A stretch of 64,000 nt of DNA from Abyssibacter profundi. GTDB lineage: Bacteria > Pseudomonadota > Gammaproteobacteria > Nevskiales > OUC007. Positions 42,728 through 53,117 of this stretch are shown piece by piece. The DNA lies in assembly GCF_003151135.1 (NCBI RefSeq), contig NZ_QEQK01000011.1, forward strand, positions 62,001 through 126,000, written 5' to 3'. A model generated the notes under the pieces. That model had not been told where the DNA came from. It ran no database searches and worked only from the letters and a program-made list of their open reading frames with translations. The translations under genes and the position numbers were made by a program. The stretch's first letter is position 1; each line of letters opens with the position of its first letter.

Positions 42728-43765
42728 ATGGATATTGCGCAGCTACTGGCTTTTGGGGTCAAGCAGGGATCGTCCGATCTGCACTTGTCTGCGGGCATGG
42801 AGCCCATGATTCGCGTGGATGGTGACGTTAAACGGATCAATCTGCCAGCGCTCGAGCATAAGCAAGTGCACGAGATGATCTACGACATCATGAACGACAA
42901 GCAGCGCAAGGATTACGACGAGCTGCTGGAGACCGACTTTTCTTTCGAAATCCCCGACCTGGCGCGTTTTCGTGTCAACGCATTCAATACGCATCGCGGT
43001 GCAGCCGCGGTGTTTCGCACCATCCCGTCTGACATCCTGTCGCTGGAAGACCTCAACGCGCCGGGCATTTTCAAGGATATCGCCGACCAACCGCGTGGTG
43101 TGGTGCTGGTGACGGGGCCCACGGGGTCCGGCAAGTCCACGACGTTGGCCGCGATGGTCAATCACAAGAACGAGAGCGAGTACGGTCACATCCTCACGAT
43201 TGAAGACCCCATCGAATTCGTCCACAAGCCGAAAAAATGCCTGATCAACCAGCGTGAGGTACATCGCGACACCCTGGGCTTCAACGAGGCATTGCGCTCG
43301 GCGCTGCGCGAAGATCCGGATGTCATCCTCGTGGGCGAAATGCGTGACCTGGAAACCATCCGGCTGGCCTTGTCTGCGGCGGAGACGGGCCACTTGGTGT
43401 TCGGCACCCTGCATACCAGTTCGGCGGCCAAGACCATCGACCGTGTGGTTGATGTGTTTCCGGCGGCAGAAAAAGACATGATCCGGGCCATGCTGTCCGA
43501 GTCCCTCAAGGCTGTGATTTCGCAGACACTACTGAAGAAGCAGGGTGGGGGGCGTGTGGCGGCCCACGAGATCATGATCGGCAACCCGGCCATCCGAAAC
43601 CTCATCCGCGAGAACAAGGTCGCGCAGATGTATTCGGCGATTCAGACGGGCGCTCGCGACGGCATGATTACCCTGGACCAGTCGCTCAAGATTCTGGTGC
43701 GTGAGGGCAAGGTGTCCAAGCAGGAAGCCCGCCGCCGCGCCGTGAAAAAAGAAGATTTCATGTAA
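42728..43765 (+). CDS. pilT: Type IV pilus retraction ATPase PilT
   Basis: Hexameric motor that depolymerises the pilus at the inner membrane. The 345-residue product has Walker A GPTGSGKST (~130-138), the Asp box with EDPIEF, VILVGEMRDLETIRLALSA (Walker B), GTLHTSSAAKTIDR (His box) and the retraction-specific AIRNLIRE. GGGGAGCACC precedes the ATG. Divergent from yggS with only ~55 nt between, so its promoter must overlap the yggS 5' end. Confidence 0.97.
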   Translation: MDIAQLLAFGVKQGSSDLHLSAGMEPMIRVDGDVKRINLPALEHKQVHEMIYDIMNDKQRKDYDELLETDFSFEIPDLARFRVNAFNTHRGAAAVFRTIPSDILSLEDLNAPGIFKDIADQPRGVVLVTGPTGSGKSTTLAAMVNHKNESEYGHILTIEDPIEFVHKPKKCLINQREVHRDTLGFNEALRSALREDPDVILVGEMRDLETIRLALSAAETGHLVFGTLHTSSAAKTIDRVVDVFPAAEKDMIRAMLSESLKAVISQTLLKKQGGGRVAAHEIMIGNPAIRNLIRENKVAQMYSAIQTGARDGMITLDQSLKILVREGKVSKQEARRRAVKKEDFM

Positions 43766-43802
43766 TCGACGGGCGCTGCCCTTCAAACCACCGGAGCCAC
43801 CG

Positions 43803-44978
43803 ATGGAACGCGATCAAGCCGCGAAACTGATGCAGGAACTGCTGCGCCTGATGAAGCAAAAAGGGGCATCGGATCTGTTCATCACCGCCGGTTTCCCACC
43901 TGCGATGAAGGTCGATGGACAGATGACGCCGGTGATGGACAAGCCGTTGTCTCCCGAGAATTCAGCGATGATCGTCCGCGCGATCATGAACGACCGCCAG
44001 GTCAAGGATTTCGAGGAGACCAACGAATGCAATTTCGCCATCTCGCCGCCTCAGATCGGTCGATTCCGCGTCAACGCCTTCGTGCAGCAGGGCCGTGCAG
44101 GTGCGGTGCTGCGAACCATCGAAACCGAGATCCCCGATTTCGACAAACTGAACCTGCCCGAGGTGCTCAAGGATGTGGTCATGTCCAAACGCGGGCTGGT
44201 GCTGATGGTCGGGGGGACCGGTAGCGGTAAGTCGACATCACTGGCCGCGATGCTGGGTCTGCGCAACAAGGAAACCAAGGGCCACATCATCACCATTGAA
44301 GACCCGGTGGAGTACGTTCACCCCCACCTGGGCTGCATCATTACCCAGCGTGAGGTCGGAGTGGACACCGACAGCTGGGAAGCCGCGCTTAAGAACACGC
44401 TGCGTCAGGCGCCTGACGTGATTCTGATCGGTGAGATTCGCGCCAAGGAGACGATGGAATACGCCATCAACTTTGCCGAAACCGGTCACCTTTGCATGTC
44501 CACACTGCATGCCAACTCGTCCAACCAGGCACTGGATCGCATCATCAACTTCTTCCCGGATGAAAAGCGCGAGCAGTTGCTCATGGATTTATCGCTGAAT
44601 CTGCGCGGCATCATCAGTCAGCGCCTGGTGCGCCGCGAAGGCGGTGGGCGAGCCGCTGCCATGGAGATCATGCTCAACACGCCACTGATTTCCGATCTCG
44701 TCTTCAAGGGCGAAGTCCACAAGATCAAGGAAGTCATGGCCAAGAGTCGGGAACAGGGCATGCAAACCTTCGACCAGCATTTGTTCGATCTCTACGAGGC
44801 CGGCACCATCAGCCTGGAAGAGGCCCTGCGTAACGCCGACTCCAAGAACGAGCTGCGGCTGCGCGTCAAGCTTGAAAGCAAGCGGGCTGAAAAGAACCTG
44901 GACGATGGCTTGTCGGGCATCTCGATGATGGATGACGATGACGCCTTGATCGCCAGCCAGAAATCGGGTGGGCAGTAA
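43803..44978 (+). CDS. pilU: Type IV pilus ATPase PilU
   Basis: PilT paralogue that assists retraction. The 391-residue product has a Walker A GGTGSGKST, EDPVEYVHPHLGC, VILIGEIRAKETMEYA and STLHANSSNQALDRI. The C-terminal charged extension (KRAEKNLDDGLSG onward) is usual for PilU. It starts 37 nt after pilT and shares one base with the next gene. Confidence 0.96.
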   Translation: MERDQAAKLMQELLRLMKQKGASDLFITAGFPPAMKVDGQMTPVMDKPLSPENSAMIVRAIMNDRQVKDFEETNECNFAISPPQIGRFRVNAFVQQGRAGAVLRTIETEIPDFDKLNLPEVLKDVVMSKRGLVLMVGGTGSGKSTSLAAMLGLRNKETKGHIITIEDPVEYVHPHLGCIITQREVGVDTDSWEAALKNTLRQAPDVILIGEIRAKETMEYAINFAETGHLCMSTLHANSSNQALDRIINFFPDEKREQLLMDLSLNLRGIISQRLVRREGGGRAAAMEIMLNTPLISDLVFKGEVHKIKEVMAKSREQGMQTFDQHLFDLYEAGTISLEEALRNADSKNELRLRVKLESKRAEKNLDDGLSGISMMDDDDALIASQKSGGQ

Positions 44979-46057
44979 TGTCAGAGGCCTCACAACTGCC
45001 GGGCATCGTCCCGTACCTCAAGCTCGCTGTAGAAAAGCAGGCGTCTGATCTGTTCTTCACCACCGGCTCGCCGGTGATGATCAAGATCAATGGCGAGATG
45101 CACGCAGTGGGCAAGACCGAAATGACCTCCGGTCAGATCCGCGAGCTGGCCAACGGCATCCTCACGCCCGAACAGCGCGAGGAATTCGCCGAGGAACTGG
45201 AGCTGGATTTCGCCACGCAGGCCGGCGGGTTGGGACGCTTCCGCGTCAATCTATTCCATCAGCGCGGTCGGCCGGCCATGGTGCTGCGCTACGTTCGCAA
45301 TACCGTGCCCACACTGGACGAACTGGGCCTGCCCGAAACGCTTAAGGACCTTATTCTCGAAAAGCGCGGCATGCTGCTCATGGTCGGGGCCACCGGCTCC
45401 GGCAAGTCAACGACGCTGGCAGCGATGATCAATCACCGCAACGAGAATGCCTCGGGCCACATTCTCACGGTGGAGGACCCGATCGAATTCCTGCATCCGA
45501 ACAAGCGTTCGATCATCAATCAGCGCGAGTTGGGGCAAGACACCAAGAGTTACGACCGGGCGCTGCACAGTGCCCTGCGCGAGGCGCCGGATGTCATTCT
45601 GATCGGTGAGATTCGTTCCCGCGAGACCATGGAATCCTGCGTGCAGTTGGCCGGTACCGGCCACCTGGCCATCTCAACACTGCACGCCAATAACGCCTAC
45701 CAGACGCTGCAGCGCATCATCAACATGTACCCCGATTACCTGCGCGGGCAGTTGTACATGGATTTGGCGCTGAATCTGCGCGCGGTGATTTCCCAACGCC
45801 TGGTACGGCGTAAGGCCGGGGGACGGGTGGCTGCGCTGGAGGTCATGGTCGTGACGCCTTACATCGCCGATCTGATTCTCCGTGGTGAAGTCGATGGCGT
45901 ACGCGAGGCCATGGCCGAGTCGTCGGATTCGCGCATGCAGACCTTCGACGACGCGCTGTATGCGCTATACCAGGCTGACGAAATCTCGATGGAGGAAGCC
46001 CTGTCCAACGCGGATTCACGGGCCAATCTCGAAACACGAATCAACTTCGGCAGCTAA
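44978..46057 (+). CDS. Third PilT/PilU-like retraction ATPase
   Basis: A 359-residue member of the same ATPase family, distinct from both upstream genes. It has QASDLFFTTGSPVMIKINGE at the N-terminus, Walker A GATGSGKST (~137-145), EDPIEFLHPNKR, VILIGEIRSRETMESC and STLHANNAYQTLQRI, all intact. The sequence around LRAVISQRLVRRKAGGR is closer to PilU than PilT. It is joined to pilU by a TAATG overlap, so it is probably made with it. P. aeruginosa has only pilT and pilU here. Confidence 0.9.
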   Translation: MSEASQLPGIVPYLKLAVEKQASDLFFTTGSPVMIKINGEMHAVGKTEMTSGQIRELANGILTPEQREEFAEELELDFATQAGGLGRFRVNLFHQRGRPAMVLRYVRNTVPTLDELGLPETLKDLILEKRGMLLMVGATGSGKSTTLAAMINHRNENASGHILTVEDPIEFLHPNKRSIINQRELGQDTKSYDRALHSALREAPDVILIGEIRSRETMESCVQLAGTGHLAISTLHANNAYQTLQRIINMYPDYLRGQLYMDLALNLRAVISQRLVRRKAGGRVAALEVMVVTPYIADLILRGEVDGVREAMAESSDSRMQTFDDALYALYQADEISMEEALSNADSRANLETRINFGS

Positions 46058-46078
46058 CCCCAACCGGCAGCCCAAACG

Positions 46079-46117
46079 AACATCGCCCCGCGGCAGGGCG
46101 GGGCGATGTTGAGTCTT
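46079..46117. terminator. Bidirectional terminator between the pilT cluster and pilJ
   Basis: A perfect 13-bp stem (46079-46091 with 46098-46110) closes a 6-nt loop. A short T-rich stretch follows on the + side. It lies between convergent genes and can serve both. Confidence 0.75.
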
Positions 46118-46139
46118 TGGCGGTGCGATGGACCCGCGG

Positions 46140-48242
46140 TCAGGCGGCGTCGCGTTCCTCGTCAGTCGGTGTTGGATCGACGACCGTGTCATCGAAGTCC
46201 AGGTCTTCGGCGTCTGCAGTCTCGGCCGAAGGTAGCTTAAAGCCGGCGACAGACTCACGCAGTTTGACGGACAGGGCATTCAGGTTGGACACGGCTGATG
46301 CCGTCGTGTCCGAGGCCACCTGCGTCTGTCCTGCAATGTCCTGAATAACCTGGATGCGGCCGGCCAGGTCGGTGGCGGACTCGGTCTGTGTGCGGGCGTC
46401 GTTGGAGATGTCCGAGATCAGGCGCGACAGGTCGGTCGAGGATGCCTCGATGCGGTCCAGCGCCTCACCGGCGGCCTCGGACAGCTGGGCATTGCTCACC
46501 ACGTTGGTGGTGCTGCGCTCCATCGACACGATGGCTTCGTTGGTGTCGGCCTGAATCGTCTTGACCAGGGTTTCGATCTGCCGGGTTGCGTTACCAGCAC
46601 GCTCGGCCAGCCGCTGCACTTCCTCTGCCACCACCGCGAACCCGCGACCCGCCTCGCCGGCCATGGCCGCCTGGATCGACGCGTTGAGCGCCAGGGTGTT
46701 GGTTTGTTCGGCGATGTCATTAATGAACTCGATGATGTTGCCGATTTCCTGCGACGATTCACCCAGGCGCTTGATGCGTTTTGCAGTTTCCTGAATCTGG
46801 TCTCGCAGGGCGGTCATCCCGTCCACGGTTCGACGGACCGTCTCGGAACCGGTGTGCGCGGTTTCAACCGAGGCTTGGGCGTCCTGGGCGAGTTCATCAG
46901 CGCGATGCGACACCTGCTGCATGGACTGCGACATGGCGCCAATGGCTTGCGAGACGCTGTTGATCTCATCGGCCTGGCGACGTGATGCCGCGTTGAGCTG
47001 CTGCGTCACTGCTTCCGTGCCGGAGGCTGACTGTGTGATCTCATCCGAGGTGGCGGTAATCGTACCCACCAGGCTACGCAGCGTATCGATGGTGTAGTTG
47101 ATCGAGTCGGCGATCGCGCCAGTGAAATCCTCGGTCACCGTGACATCTACGGTCAGGTCACCATCGGCCAGCGTGGTGATCTCGTCCAGCAGACGCAAAA
47201 TGGCTTCCTGCTGCGCGGCATCCGCTTCTTCCAGCTCGCGGGCACGGGCACGGGCCTGGCGCAGCAGCACGGTCACGAAGATGACCAGCAGAATCACGGT
47301 AATGCCACCGAGCACGTAGCCGTGCAGCGCCTCGAGCTGACGACCATCCCGGTAGTCGAGGAAGGACTGCTGAACGTTGTTTTCGGCCGTGAACTTCACG
47401 TTGTTGCGCAGGCGGGAGATCTCGGCCGCAGCGCTCTGCACCACGGCCAGTTCCGTGGCTTCTTCGGTGATCGTGGTCACGCTCTCGCGGATTTGCTGCA
47501 TGCCCGCCAGCGCATCCGCCACAGCGGCATCGACGGTTTCGATCCGGGCTGGCTGGAAGCCCAGGCCTTCTCCGCTGAGGAGCTGCCGCAGCTGTGCGCT
47601 CAGGGCGTCCACGTTCGCGGCCAGCTCGGTCGCCAGCGTGTCGGCATCATAGCCCTGCTGGCTGACCGCAGCGGCCTGCACCGGCAGTTGGTTGACCTGG
47701 ACGAGCAAGTCCGCGGTCAGCGTGATCTGTTCTGCCGGCGCACTTCTCGTGGCCAGGGTGCTGATGGCGGATTCGAGGGGAGCGGTGACCTCGGGGGCCA
47801 GATTCTCGATGGCAGCGGCTTCCTGCTGTATCAGCACATAAGCGGCGCGTCGATCCAGAATCTCGTCGATGGCGTCCGACATCGGCTGGAACTCGGCCTC
47901 CAGGGCGTCGATGTTCTCCTGCAACGGCGCCGGAGCCGGGGGCAGGTTGATGAACTCATCGCCCTCGCGCATGGCGTAAATGTTGTCTTCGAAGGTCAGA
48001 CGCAGGCCTTCCATGTTGCGCGTGTCTGGTGGCAGTCCACGCGTAATATCGTCAGCCAGCCGTGCGATGTTCTCGGCCACTGAACTCGAGTCGACGGACA
48101 GGGCGATGTAGTCGCGATCCCACTGCGCGACCTGGTCCACGCGGTAAAGAATGAACAGCGCGGCGGCGATGGATGTCATCGCCAGCAGTAGCAGCAGAAT
48201 TGCTAGTCGGGTTCCCCGAACCCGCTTGGCTCCCTCAGCCAT
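46140..48242 (-). CDS. pilJ: Type IV pilus methyl-accepting chemoreceptor PilJ
   Basis: Receptor of the Chp chemosensory system controlling pilus activity. The 700-residue product has one membrane helix near residues 13-35, a periplasmic PilJ sensory region, a second helix near 305-327 ([18 protein letters not shown]), a HAMP-like part and the signalling hairpin [20 protein letters not shown], the PilJ version of the MCP core. No C-terminal CheR-docking pentapeptide is visible. It follows pilH by 22 nt. PilJ normally lies between pilI and chpA. Confidence 0.94.
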   Translation of the reverse strand: MAEGAKRVRGTRLAILLLLLAMTSIAAALFILYRVDQVAQWDRDYIALSVDSSSVAENIARLADDITRGLPPDTRNMEGLRLTFEDNIYAMREGDEFINLPPAPAPLQENIDALEAEFQPMSDAIDEILDRRAAYVLIQQEAAAIENLAPEVTAPLESAISTLATRSAPAEQITLTADLLVQVNQLPVQAAAVSQQGYDADTLATELAANVDALSAQLRQLLSGEGLGFQPARIETVDAAVADALAGMQQIRESVTTITEEATELAVVQSAAAEISRLRNNVKFTAENNVQQSFLDYRDGRQLEALHGYVLGGITVILLVIFVTVLLRQARARARELEEADAAQQEAILRLLDEITTLADGDLTVDVTVTEDFTGAIADSINYTIDTLRSLVGTITATSDEITQSASGTEAVTQQLNAASRRQADEINSVSQAIGAMSQSMQQVSHRADELAQDAQASVETAHTGSETVRRTVDGMTALRDQIQETAKRIKRLGESSQEIGNIIEFINDIAEQTNTLALNASIQAAMAGEAGRGFAVVAEEVQRLAERAGNATRQIETLVKTIQADTNEAIVSMERSTTNVVSNAQLSEAAGEALDRIEASSTDLSRLISDISNDARTQTESATDLAGRIQVIQDIAGQTQVASDTTASAVSNLNALSVKLRESVAGFKLPSAETADAEDLDFDDTVVDPTPTDEERDAA

Positions 48243-48264
48243 GATGTCTCTCCCGTAGCGGCGT

Positions 48265-48630
48265 TCAGGCGCTGATGACGCCGTTCACCTTGGTTATCAG
48301 TTCCGATTCTTTGACCGGCTTGACGATGTATTCGCGGGCGCCCTGGCGCATGGCCCACAGCTTGTCCGTCTCCTGGGACTTGCTGCTAATCACCACGATC
48401 GGAATATTCGACGTCTCGGCACCGCGAGACAGGGTGCGTGTGGCCTGGAAGCCATTCATGCCCGGCATGACCACATCCATGACGATGACATCCGGCTTTT
48501 CGACGCCGGCCTTTTCAATGGCAGATTCGCCAGTCAATGCTTCGACGACCTCAAAGCCGTTCTTTTCCAGCATTTTGCGAAGGTTCGCAATGTCAGTCGG
48601 CGAGTCGTCAACCAAAAGTACGCGCGGCAT
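48265..48630 (-). CDS. pilH: Type IV pilus response regulator PilH
   Basis: CheY-like receiver of 121 residues, the same length as P. aeruginosa PilH. ATG 48630 ([17 protein letters not shown]) has GGGGGAA upstream; longer in-frame starts give unrelated residues. The phospho-acceptor Asp lies in [18 protein letters not shown], with the [17 protein letters not shown] region and the switch Lys in YIVKPV. Single-domain, no output. Cotranscribed with pilJ. Confidence 0.93.
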   Translation of the reverse strand: MPRVLLVDDSPTDIANLRKMLEKNGFEVVEALTGESAIEKAGVEKPDVIVMDVVMPGMNGFQATRTLSRGAETSNIPIVVISSKSQETDKLWAMRQGAREYIVKPVKESELITKVNGVISA

Positions 48631-48806
48631 GGTTCCCCCACTTGTCGTATGCAGTGTTAATGGCTTGGTGGCCCAAGCATCTGGTGTCTTCAGCCGGCGC
48701 ATGCGATCTGGCGAACGCGCGAATTCCGGTCAGAGACGCTAGTTCAAATCGAACGATTCGATTCCCCGCAGTCATCATACAAGAACATGACGGGCAATTC
48801 GGTTTC

Positions 48807-50054
48807 TCAGACGAGCGCAACGGGCTGACCGTCGCGCCAGACCTCGGCCACCGTCCATTGCAGCTCCAGGCCTTGCATCGGCGTTCCGTATCCGGCGCTG
48901 CGCATGGCTTTGGGGTCGACCTGGTGATCCAGCGGCTTGAGTAGAACGCCATGGGCTGGCGACCCCGGCGCGGTCGCCACAGGTTCGAGCCCGAGGATGC
49001 GGGAGGGGGCATCGACCAGCAGCTCGACGACTCGGCGCAGTCCCCAACTGTTCTGCTGAGCCAGTGTGGCCATTGCCGGAACGAGTTGCTCAATTGTGGA
49101 GCCACCCGGCGCCGTCAGTGGATACGGGTCCGTCTTGGCGTTTTCGTCTTGTGGTGCATGGTCTGAGCACACGGCGTCCACGGTGCCGTCGCCCACCGCG
49201 GCGATGAGCGCCTGGCGGTCGACGTCGGTTCGCAGCGGGGGATCCAGCCGGTAGGCGGGGTCCAGTCCATCCAGGACCTGATCGGTTAGGAAGAGGTGGT
49301 GGGCGGCCACGTCGCAGGTCACCAACACGCCATCGTGTTTGGCCGCGCGGATCAGGGACAATGCACGGGCTGTGGTTAATCGGCCCAGGTGAAGCCGGCA
49401 GCCTGTGTCACGCGCCAATTCCAGCGCGATCGCCGTGCCGATGGCCTCTGCACTTGCGGGGATGCCGGTGAGCCCCGCGCGCATGGCCGGGCGTCCTGCA
49501 TGGGCGACACCTTGGCCCGCCAGACTGGCCTCGACGGGGTCCAGATGCACCGTGCAGCCGATGCCGGCGGCATATTGCAGGGCCTGTCGCAGCAGCATGA
49601 CATCCGGCAGTCGCCGGGGCTGGGCGACGCCGACGCAGCCGGCGGCGAGTAAGGCCTCCAGATCGGAGAGCGCCTGTCCGGCAAGACCTTCTGTCAATGC
49701 GCCAAGCAGGTGTACCGACGCCTCCGCATCGCGGGCGCGATCGCCGATCCAGTCGACGACCGCCGGTTGGTCCACCACCGGTTGACTATCCGGCGGCACG
49801 CACAGGCTGCCGACACCCGCGCGGACCGCAGCAGTGGTTTCGCTGCTCAGGGTGGCTTTGTGTGTGGCGCCCGGCTCGCGGACACGCGCGCACAAATCCA
49901 CGGCCAGTGGTAGCCACCAGCCGCCGTCGGTATCGATGATTTCCGCGCCTGCGGCGTCGGCCGGGGGCGCGGCGAACTGACCGTCGATGATCCACAGTTC
50001 CGAGGCCGGGTCATCGTGGCGCGTCAGGTTTTGCAGGCAGCGGATAACGCTCAT
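48807..50054 (-). CDS. pyrC': Non-catalytic dihydroorotase-like subunit of aspartate carbamoyltransferase (PyrC')
   Basis: A 415-residue dihydroorotase homologue paired with pyrB, as in Pseudomonas. The metal-binding HxH is replaced by Asp-Leu-Cys-Ala ([12 protein letters not shown]), and the carboxylated lysine is not found ([10 protein letters not shown]). CSDHAPQ remains. It should lack dihydroorotase activity and act as a structural partner that holds the PyrB dodecamer together. Its ATG overlaps the pyrB stop (ATGA). A catalytic PyrC must exist elsewhere. Confidence 0.9.
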   Translation of the reverse strand: MSVIRCLQNLTRHDDPASELWIIDGQFAAPPADAAGAEIIDTDGGWWLPLAVDLCARVREPGATHKATLSSETTAAVRAGVGSLCVPPDSQPVVDQPAVVDWIGDRARDAEASVHLLGALTEGLAGQALSDLEALLAAGCVGVAQPRRLPDVMLLRQALQYAAGIGCTVHLDPVEASLAGQGVAHAGRPAMRAGLTGIPASAEAIGTAIALELARDTGCRLHLGRLTTARALSLIRAAKHDGVLVTCDVAAHHLFLTDQVLDGLDPAYRLDPPLRTDVDRQALIAAVGDGTVDAVCSDHAPQDENAKTDPYPLTAPGGSTIEQLVPAMATLAQQNSWGLRRVVELLVDAPSRILGLEPVATAPGSPAHGVLLKPLDHQVDPKAMRSAGYGTPMQGLELQWTVAEVWRDGQPVALV

Positions 50055-51016
50055 GACTGGTGGGCCCCGATGATCATGGCCATGACCGCCATACGAATGG
50101 CCACGCCGTGACTGACCTGCTCCAGAATGACGGACTGCTTGCCATAGGCCACAGGCGCCGCAATCTCAACGCCGCGGTTGATGGGGCCTGGGTGCATGAG
50201 CAGGGCGTCTGGCTTGGCGTAGCCGAGCGTGTGTTCATTGAGTCCAAAGCCGCGATGAAAGGCCGAGCCTGCTGGTAGATAGTGGCCTGACATGCGCTCG
50301 CGCTGCAGCCGCAGCAGCATGACGACATCGGCATCGGCCAGGCCGCTGCGCAGGTCGTGATGAACCGACACGCCCAGGGCATCCAGCTCCGGAGGCACCA
50401 AGGTCTTGGGGCCGACCACCCGAATGTCCTGAGTGCCCAGTGCCTGGAGGGCGTGAATGTCCGACCGGGCCACGCGTGAATGCAGCACGTCGCCGACAAT
50501 GGCCACGCTGAGGCCGGCAACATCCGGCTTGTGGCGGCGGATGGTGAAGACATCCAGCAGACCCTGAGTCGGGTGCGCATGGCGACCATCGCCGCCGTTG
50601 AGTATGGCCACGCCGGGTGCGGCATGACGGGCAAAGAACTCGGCCGCTCCGCTTTCGCCATGCCGAATCACGAACATGTCCACATGCATGGATTCCAGCG
50701 TCTTAAGCGTGTCGAGCAGGGTTTCGCCCTTGGTCGTGGACGAGCTGCGGCCCTCGATGTTCAACACGTCTGCGGACAATCGATGCGCCGCAAGTTCGAA
50801 GGCGCTACGCGTCCGGGTGCTCGCCTCGAAGAACAGATTGACCACTGTGCGGCCACGCAGCAATGGCACTTTCTTGACGTCGTTCCGAGTCACTGGAACA
50901 AACGATTCGGCGGTGTCGAGGATCTCGGTGGTCAGGGCCCGGCCCAATCCTTCGGTGGTCAGCAGATGCCGGAGCCGACCGTCATCGGTGAGCTGAATGC
51001 GGGCGGCGCCGCTCAT
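50051..51016 (-). CDS. pyrB: Aspartate carbamoyltransferase catalytic subunit
   Basis: Commits carbamoyl phosphate and aspartate to pyrimidine synthesis. The 321-residue product has the carbamoyl-phosphate site [31 protein letters not shown] and [13 protein letters not shown]. The stop overlaps pyrC' and the start overlaps the pyrR stop by ATGA, so stoichiometric coupling is likely. No pyrI regulatory subunit is present. Confidence 0.97.
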   Translation of the reverse strand: MSGAARIQLTDDGRLRHLLTTEGLGRALTTEILDTAESFVPVTRNDVKKVPLLRGRTVVNLFFEASTRTRSAFELAAHRLSADVLNIEGRSSSTTKGETLLDTLKTLESMHVDMFVIRHGESGAAEFFARHAAPGVAILNGGDGRHAHPTQGLLDVFTIRRHKPDVAGLSVAIVGDVLHSRVARSDIHALQALGTQDIRVVGPKTLVPPELDALGVSVHHDLRSGLADADVVMLLRLQRERMSGHYLPAGSAFHRGFGLNEHTLGYAKPDALLMHPGPINRGVEIAAPVAYGKQSVILEQVSHGVAIRMAVMAMIIGAHQS

Positions 51017-51516
51017 GCCGTGACCTCGATGCGCAGGGCCAGCGGGTCGGGGCCGGTCAGCCGCAGGTGGCCGCCTGCGGGCAAGGCGTCGAACACATGC
51101 CCGACGACATCGGGTGCGATGGGCAGTTCACGGCCCGGGCGGGTGGCCAGCACGGCCAGGAGGATGCGGTCAGGTCGACCGTAGTCGAAGAGTTCGTTCA
51201 TGGCTGCGCGGATGGTCCGGCCGGTGTGGAGCACGTCATCAACCAGCAGAACCACCCGGTTGTCGACCGACACAGGCAGATCGGAGGGGCGAATCTGTGG
51301 ATGCAGGCCGATACGGCTGAAATCGTCTCGATAAAAGCTGATGTTGATGGTCCCTAAGGGGCCGTCCAGTGCCAGTCGGCTCGCCAGTGCGTCGGCGACC
51401 CAGACGCCGCCGGTGTGAATTCCGATGACCACCGGGTCCAGGGCGGCGATGTCTATCGCATGGAGCGCGTCGGCCATCCGGTCCAGTAGTTGAGCGGTCT
51501 CGGGTGTGTCAGTCAC
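51013..51516 (-). CDS. pyrR: Bifunctional pyr regulator / uracil phosphoribosyltransferase PyrR
   Basis: PyrR of 167 residues, with the PRPP loop [21 protein letters not shown] and the [10 protein letters not shown] region. I choose GTG 51516 ([19 protein letters not shown]), which overlaps the ruvX stop by 8 nt; extra upstream residues overlap ruvX. In proteobacteria the regulatory role is less certain than in Bacillus. No PyrR-binding attenuator is visible here. Confidence 0.92.
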   Translation of the reverse strand: MTDTPETAQLLDRMADALHAIDIAALDPVVIGIHTGGVWVADALASRLALDGPLGTINISFYRDDFSRIGLHPQIRPSDLPVSVDNRVVLLVDDVLHTGRTIRAAMNELFDYGRPDRILLAVLATRPGRELPIAPDVVGHVFDALPAGGHLRLTGPDPLALRIEVTA

Positions 51517-51955
51517 GGCCGAGCCAGTCGGACAGGATGTGGGCAGCGGCCACTGCATCGCGGCTTTGGCCGGCAACCGGGGTGAGGTCTGCTTCCAGGG
51601 AGGTCATGCGTTCTTCGGCCGGGTAGACAGGTAAATGATACCGGCCTTTGAGGCGGCGGCAGAAGCGTTCGGCCGCCTCGGTCATGGGCTGGCGCTGGTC
51701 ATCCAGGGTCAGCGGCACGCCGACGACCAGCCCCACCGGTTGCCAAGCCGCCAGCAACTCCGCGATCTGAGACCAGCGCTGCTTGGTCTGGTTGTCGATC
51801 GTGGCAATGGGTTTGGGCTGCCTGGACACCGTATCGCCGACCGCAACACCGATTCGCAGGCTGCCGTAGTCGAACGCCAGATAAACCCCAGCGGGTCGAT
51901 CCTGCAGGTGTTCGGCCGGGCTCCTGGCGGGCGAATCAGGCGTGTCCGGCATCAC
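51509..51955 (-). CDS. ruvX: Holliday junction resolvase-like protein YqgF/RuvX
   Basis: RNase H-fold nuclease implicated in 16S rRNA 5'-end processing. The 148-residue product has FDYGSLRIGVAVGD (catalytic Asp), VVGVPLTLDDQRQP and the C-terminal DAVAAAHILSDWL. Start at ATGATG 51955, overlapping algH by 20 nt. The neighbour order algH-ruvX-pyrR matches Pseudomonas. Confidence 0.93.
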   Translation of the reverse strand: MMPDTPDSPARSPAEHLQDRPAGVYLAFDYGSLRIGVAVGDTVSRQPKPIATIDNQTKQRWSQIAELLAAWQPVGLVVGVPLTLDDQRQPMTEAAERFCRRLKGRYHLPVYPAEERMTSLEADLTPVAGQSRDAVAAAHILSDWLGRD

Positions 51956-52496
51956 CGGACAGCACGGTCAGGTCGACACCCAATAGCTTGAGCGAAGCCT
52001 CCCAGCGCTCGGGGGGCGCGGTCGAAAAGAGAATTTGCCGGTCCACCGGCGTATTCAGCCAGGCGTTATGCAGCAACTCCTCCTCCAGCTGGCCGGCGTC
52101 CCAGCCCGCGTAGCCCAGGGTGATCAGGTACTCCTCGGGGCCGCTGCCCAGGCCGATGGCTTCGAGAATATCGCGCGAGGAGGTAATGGCCAGCGACTCG
52201 CTGACCTGGACGGTTGACTCCCAGGTCGTCCCAACAGAGTGCAGCACAAAGCCACGTTCCGGCTGCACCGGCCCGCCCCAGAACACCGGGTCTTGGTCAA
52301 GATCGCGCTCACAGGGGACATTCATGTGGCTTAGCATGCTGGCCACTGACAGGTCGGAGGGCCGATTGATCACGAGGCCCAGGGCGCCCTGCTCGGAGTG
52401 TTCGCACAGGAACGTGACGGTCTGCTCGAAATGCTCATCGTCAAGGCTGGGCATTGCGATCAGGAACTGGTTCTTGAGTTCACTGCCTGTCGTCAT
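51936..52496 (-). CDS. algH: YqgE/AlgH family (UPF0301) protein
   Basis: Conserved protein of unclear function. ATG 52496 gives MTTGSELKNQFLIAMPSLDD and 186 residues; the longer start is out of family. GALGLVINRP and VFWGGPVQPERGFVLH are the family signatures. It lies upstream of ruvX. Confidence 0.92.
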   Translation of the reverse strand: MTTGSELKNQFLIAMPSLDDEHFEQTVTFLCEHSEQGALGLVINRPSDLSVASMLSHMNVPCERDLDQDPVFWGGPVQPERGFVLHSVGTTWESTVQVSESLAITSSRDILEAIGLGSGPEEYLITLGYAGWDAGQLEEELLHNAWLNTPVDRQILFSTAPPERWEASLKLLGVDLTVLSGDAGHA

Positions 52497-52580
52497 GCCC
52501 GCAGTATCACGCCGCGGCCGGGGGCACCGCAAGCAAAGTTCGGGTCGCCACCGGAATCGCGGGTGCGCCCATCTGCGGGC

Positions 52581-53117
52581 TCAGGTGCTCGCTGCCGGCA
52601 GGCGGTCGTGAATGCGCCCGGCCAGCCAGCCGGTCAGCGCCCCGAAGAGCAGCGCGGCCGTCAGCAGCACCGGCAGCAATGTCAGCAGCCCCGGGTGAGG
52701 AATAAACCAGCTGTAGGCCACCAGAAACTGCCCGCTCATGTGCGCGCAGGCCGCCGCGACGCCCAGGCCGATCGGGCTGAACTGCGCCAGAGGCAGTGCA
52801 CGATTCCACAGTGTCAGCGCGCCCAGCGCGAGCAGGCTGGCCCCGGCACCGGCCAGGCTCAGCAAAAAAGTGGGTGTCAGAAAACTCCCGATGAGCAGAC
52901 TACCGACCAGGACGCGAAGCAGCTGCACCCAGACCGCAGCTCGAAAATCGTGGCGGAGCAGCACCAGTAGAGTGATGACATTGGCCAATCCCGGCTTGAT
53001 GCCGGGAATCGGCGTGGGGACGCCGGCCTCGAGGATGTGAATGACGATCGCCAGGGCGGCAAAGCCGGCAATCATGTGATCACGGCGCTGTGGATGCAGG
53101 GGCACACGTCGGGTCAT
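52581..53117 (-). CDS. Gx transporter family membrane protein (heptaprenyl diphosphate synthase component I-like)
   Basis: A 178-residue membrane protein with about five helices, beginning with IPGIKPGLANVITLLVLL, the signature of PF07456. The family was named for a prenyl-synthase subunit, but members next to NusG_II and ApbE genes more likely belong to flavin-linked membrane redox systems. It overlaps the NusG_II gene by ATGA. The role is inferred. Confidence 0.75.
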   Translation of the reverse strand: MTRRVPLHPQRRDHMIAGFAALAIVIHILEAGVPTPIPGIKPGLANVITLLVLLRHDFRAAVWVQLLRVLVGSLLIGSFLTPTFLLSLAGAGASLLALGALTLWNRALPLAQFSPIGLGVAAACAHMSGQFLVAYSWFIPHPGLLTLLPVLLTAALLFGALTGWLAGRIHDRLPAAST

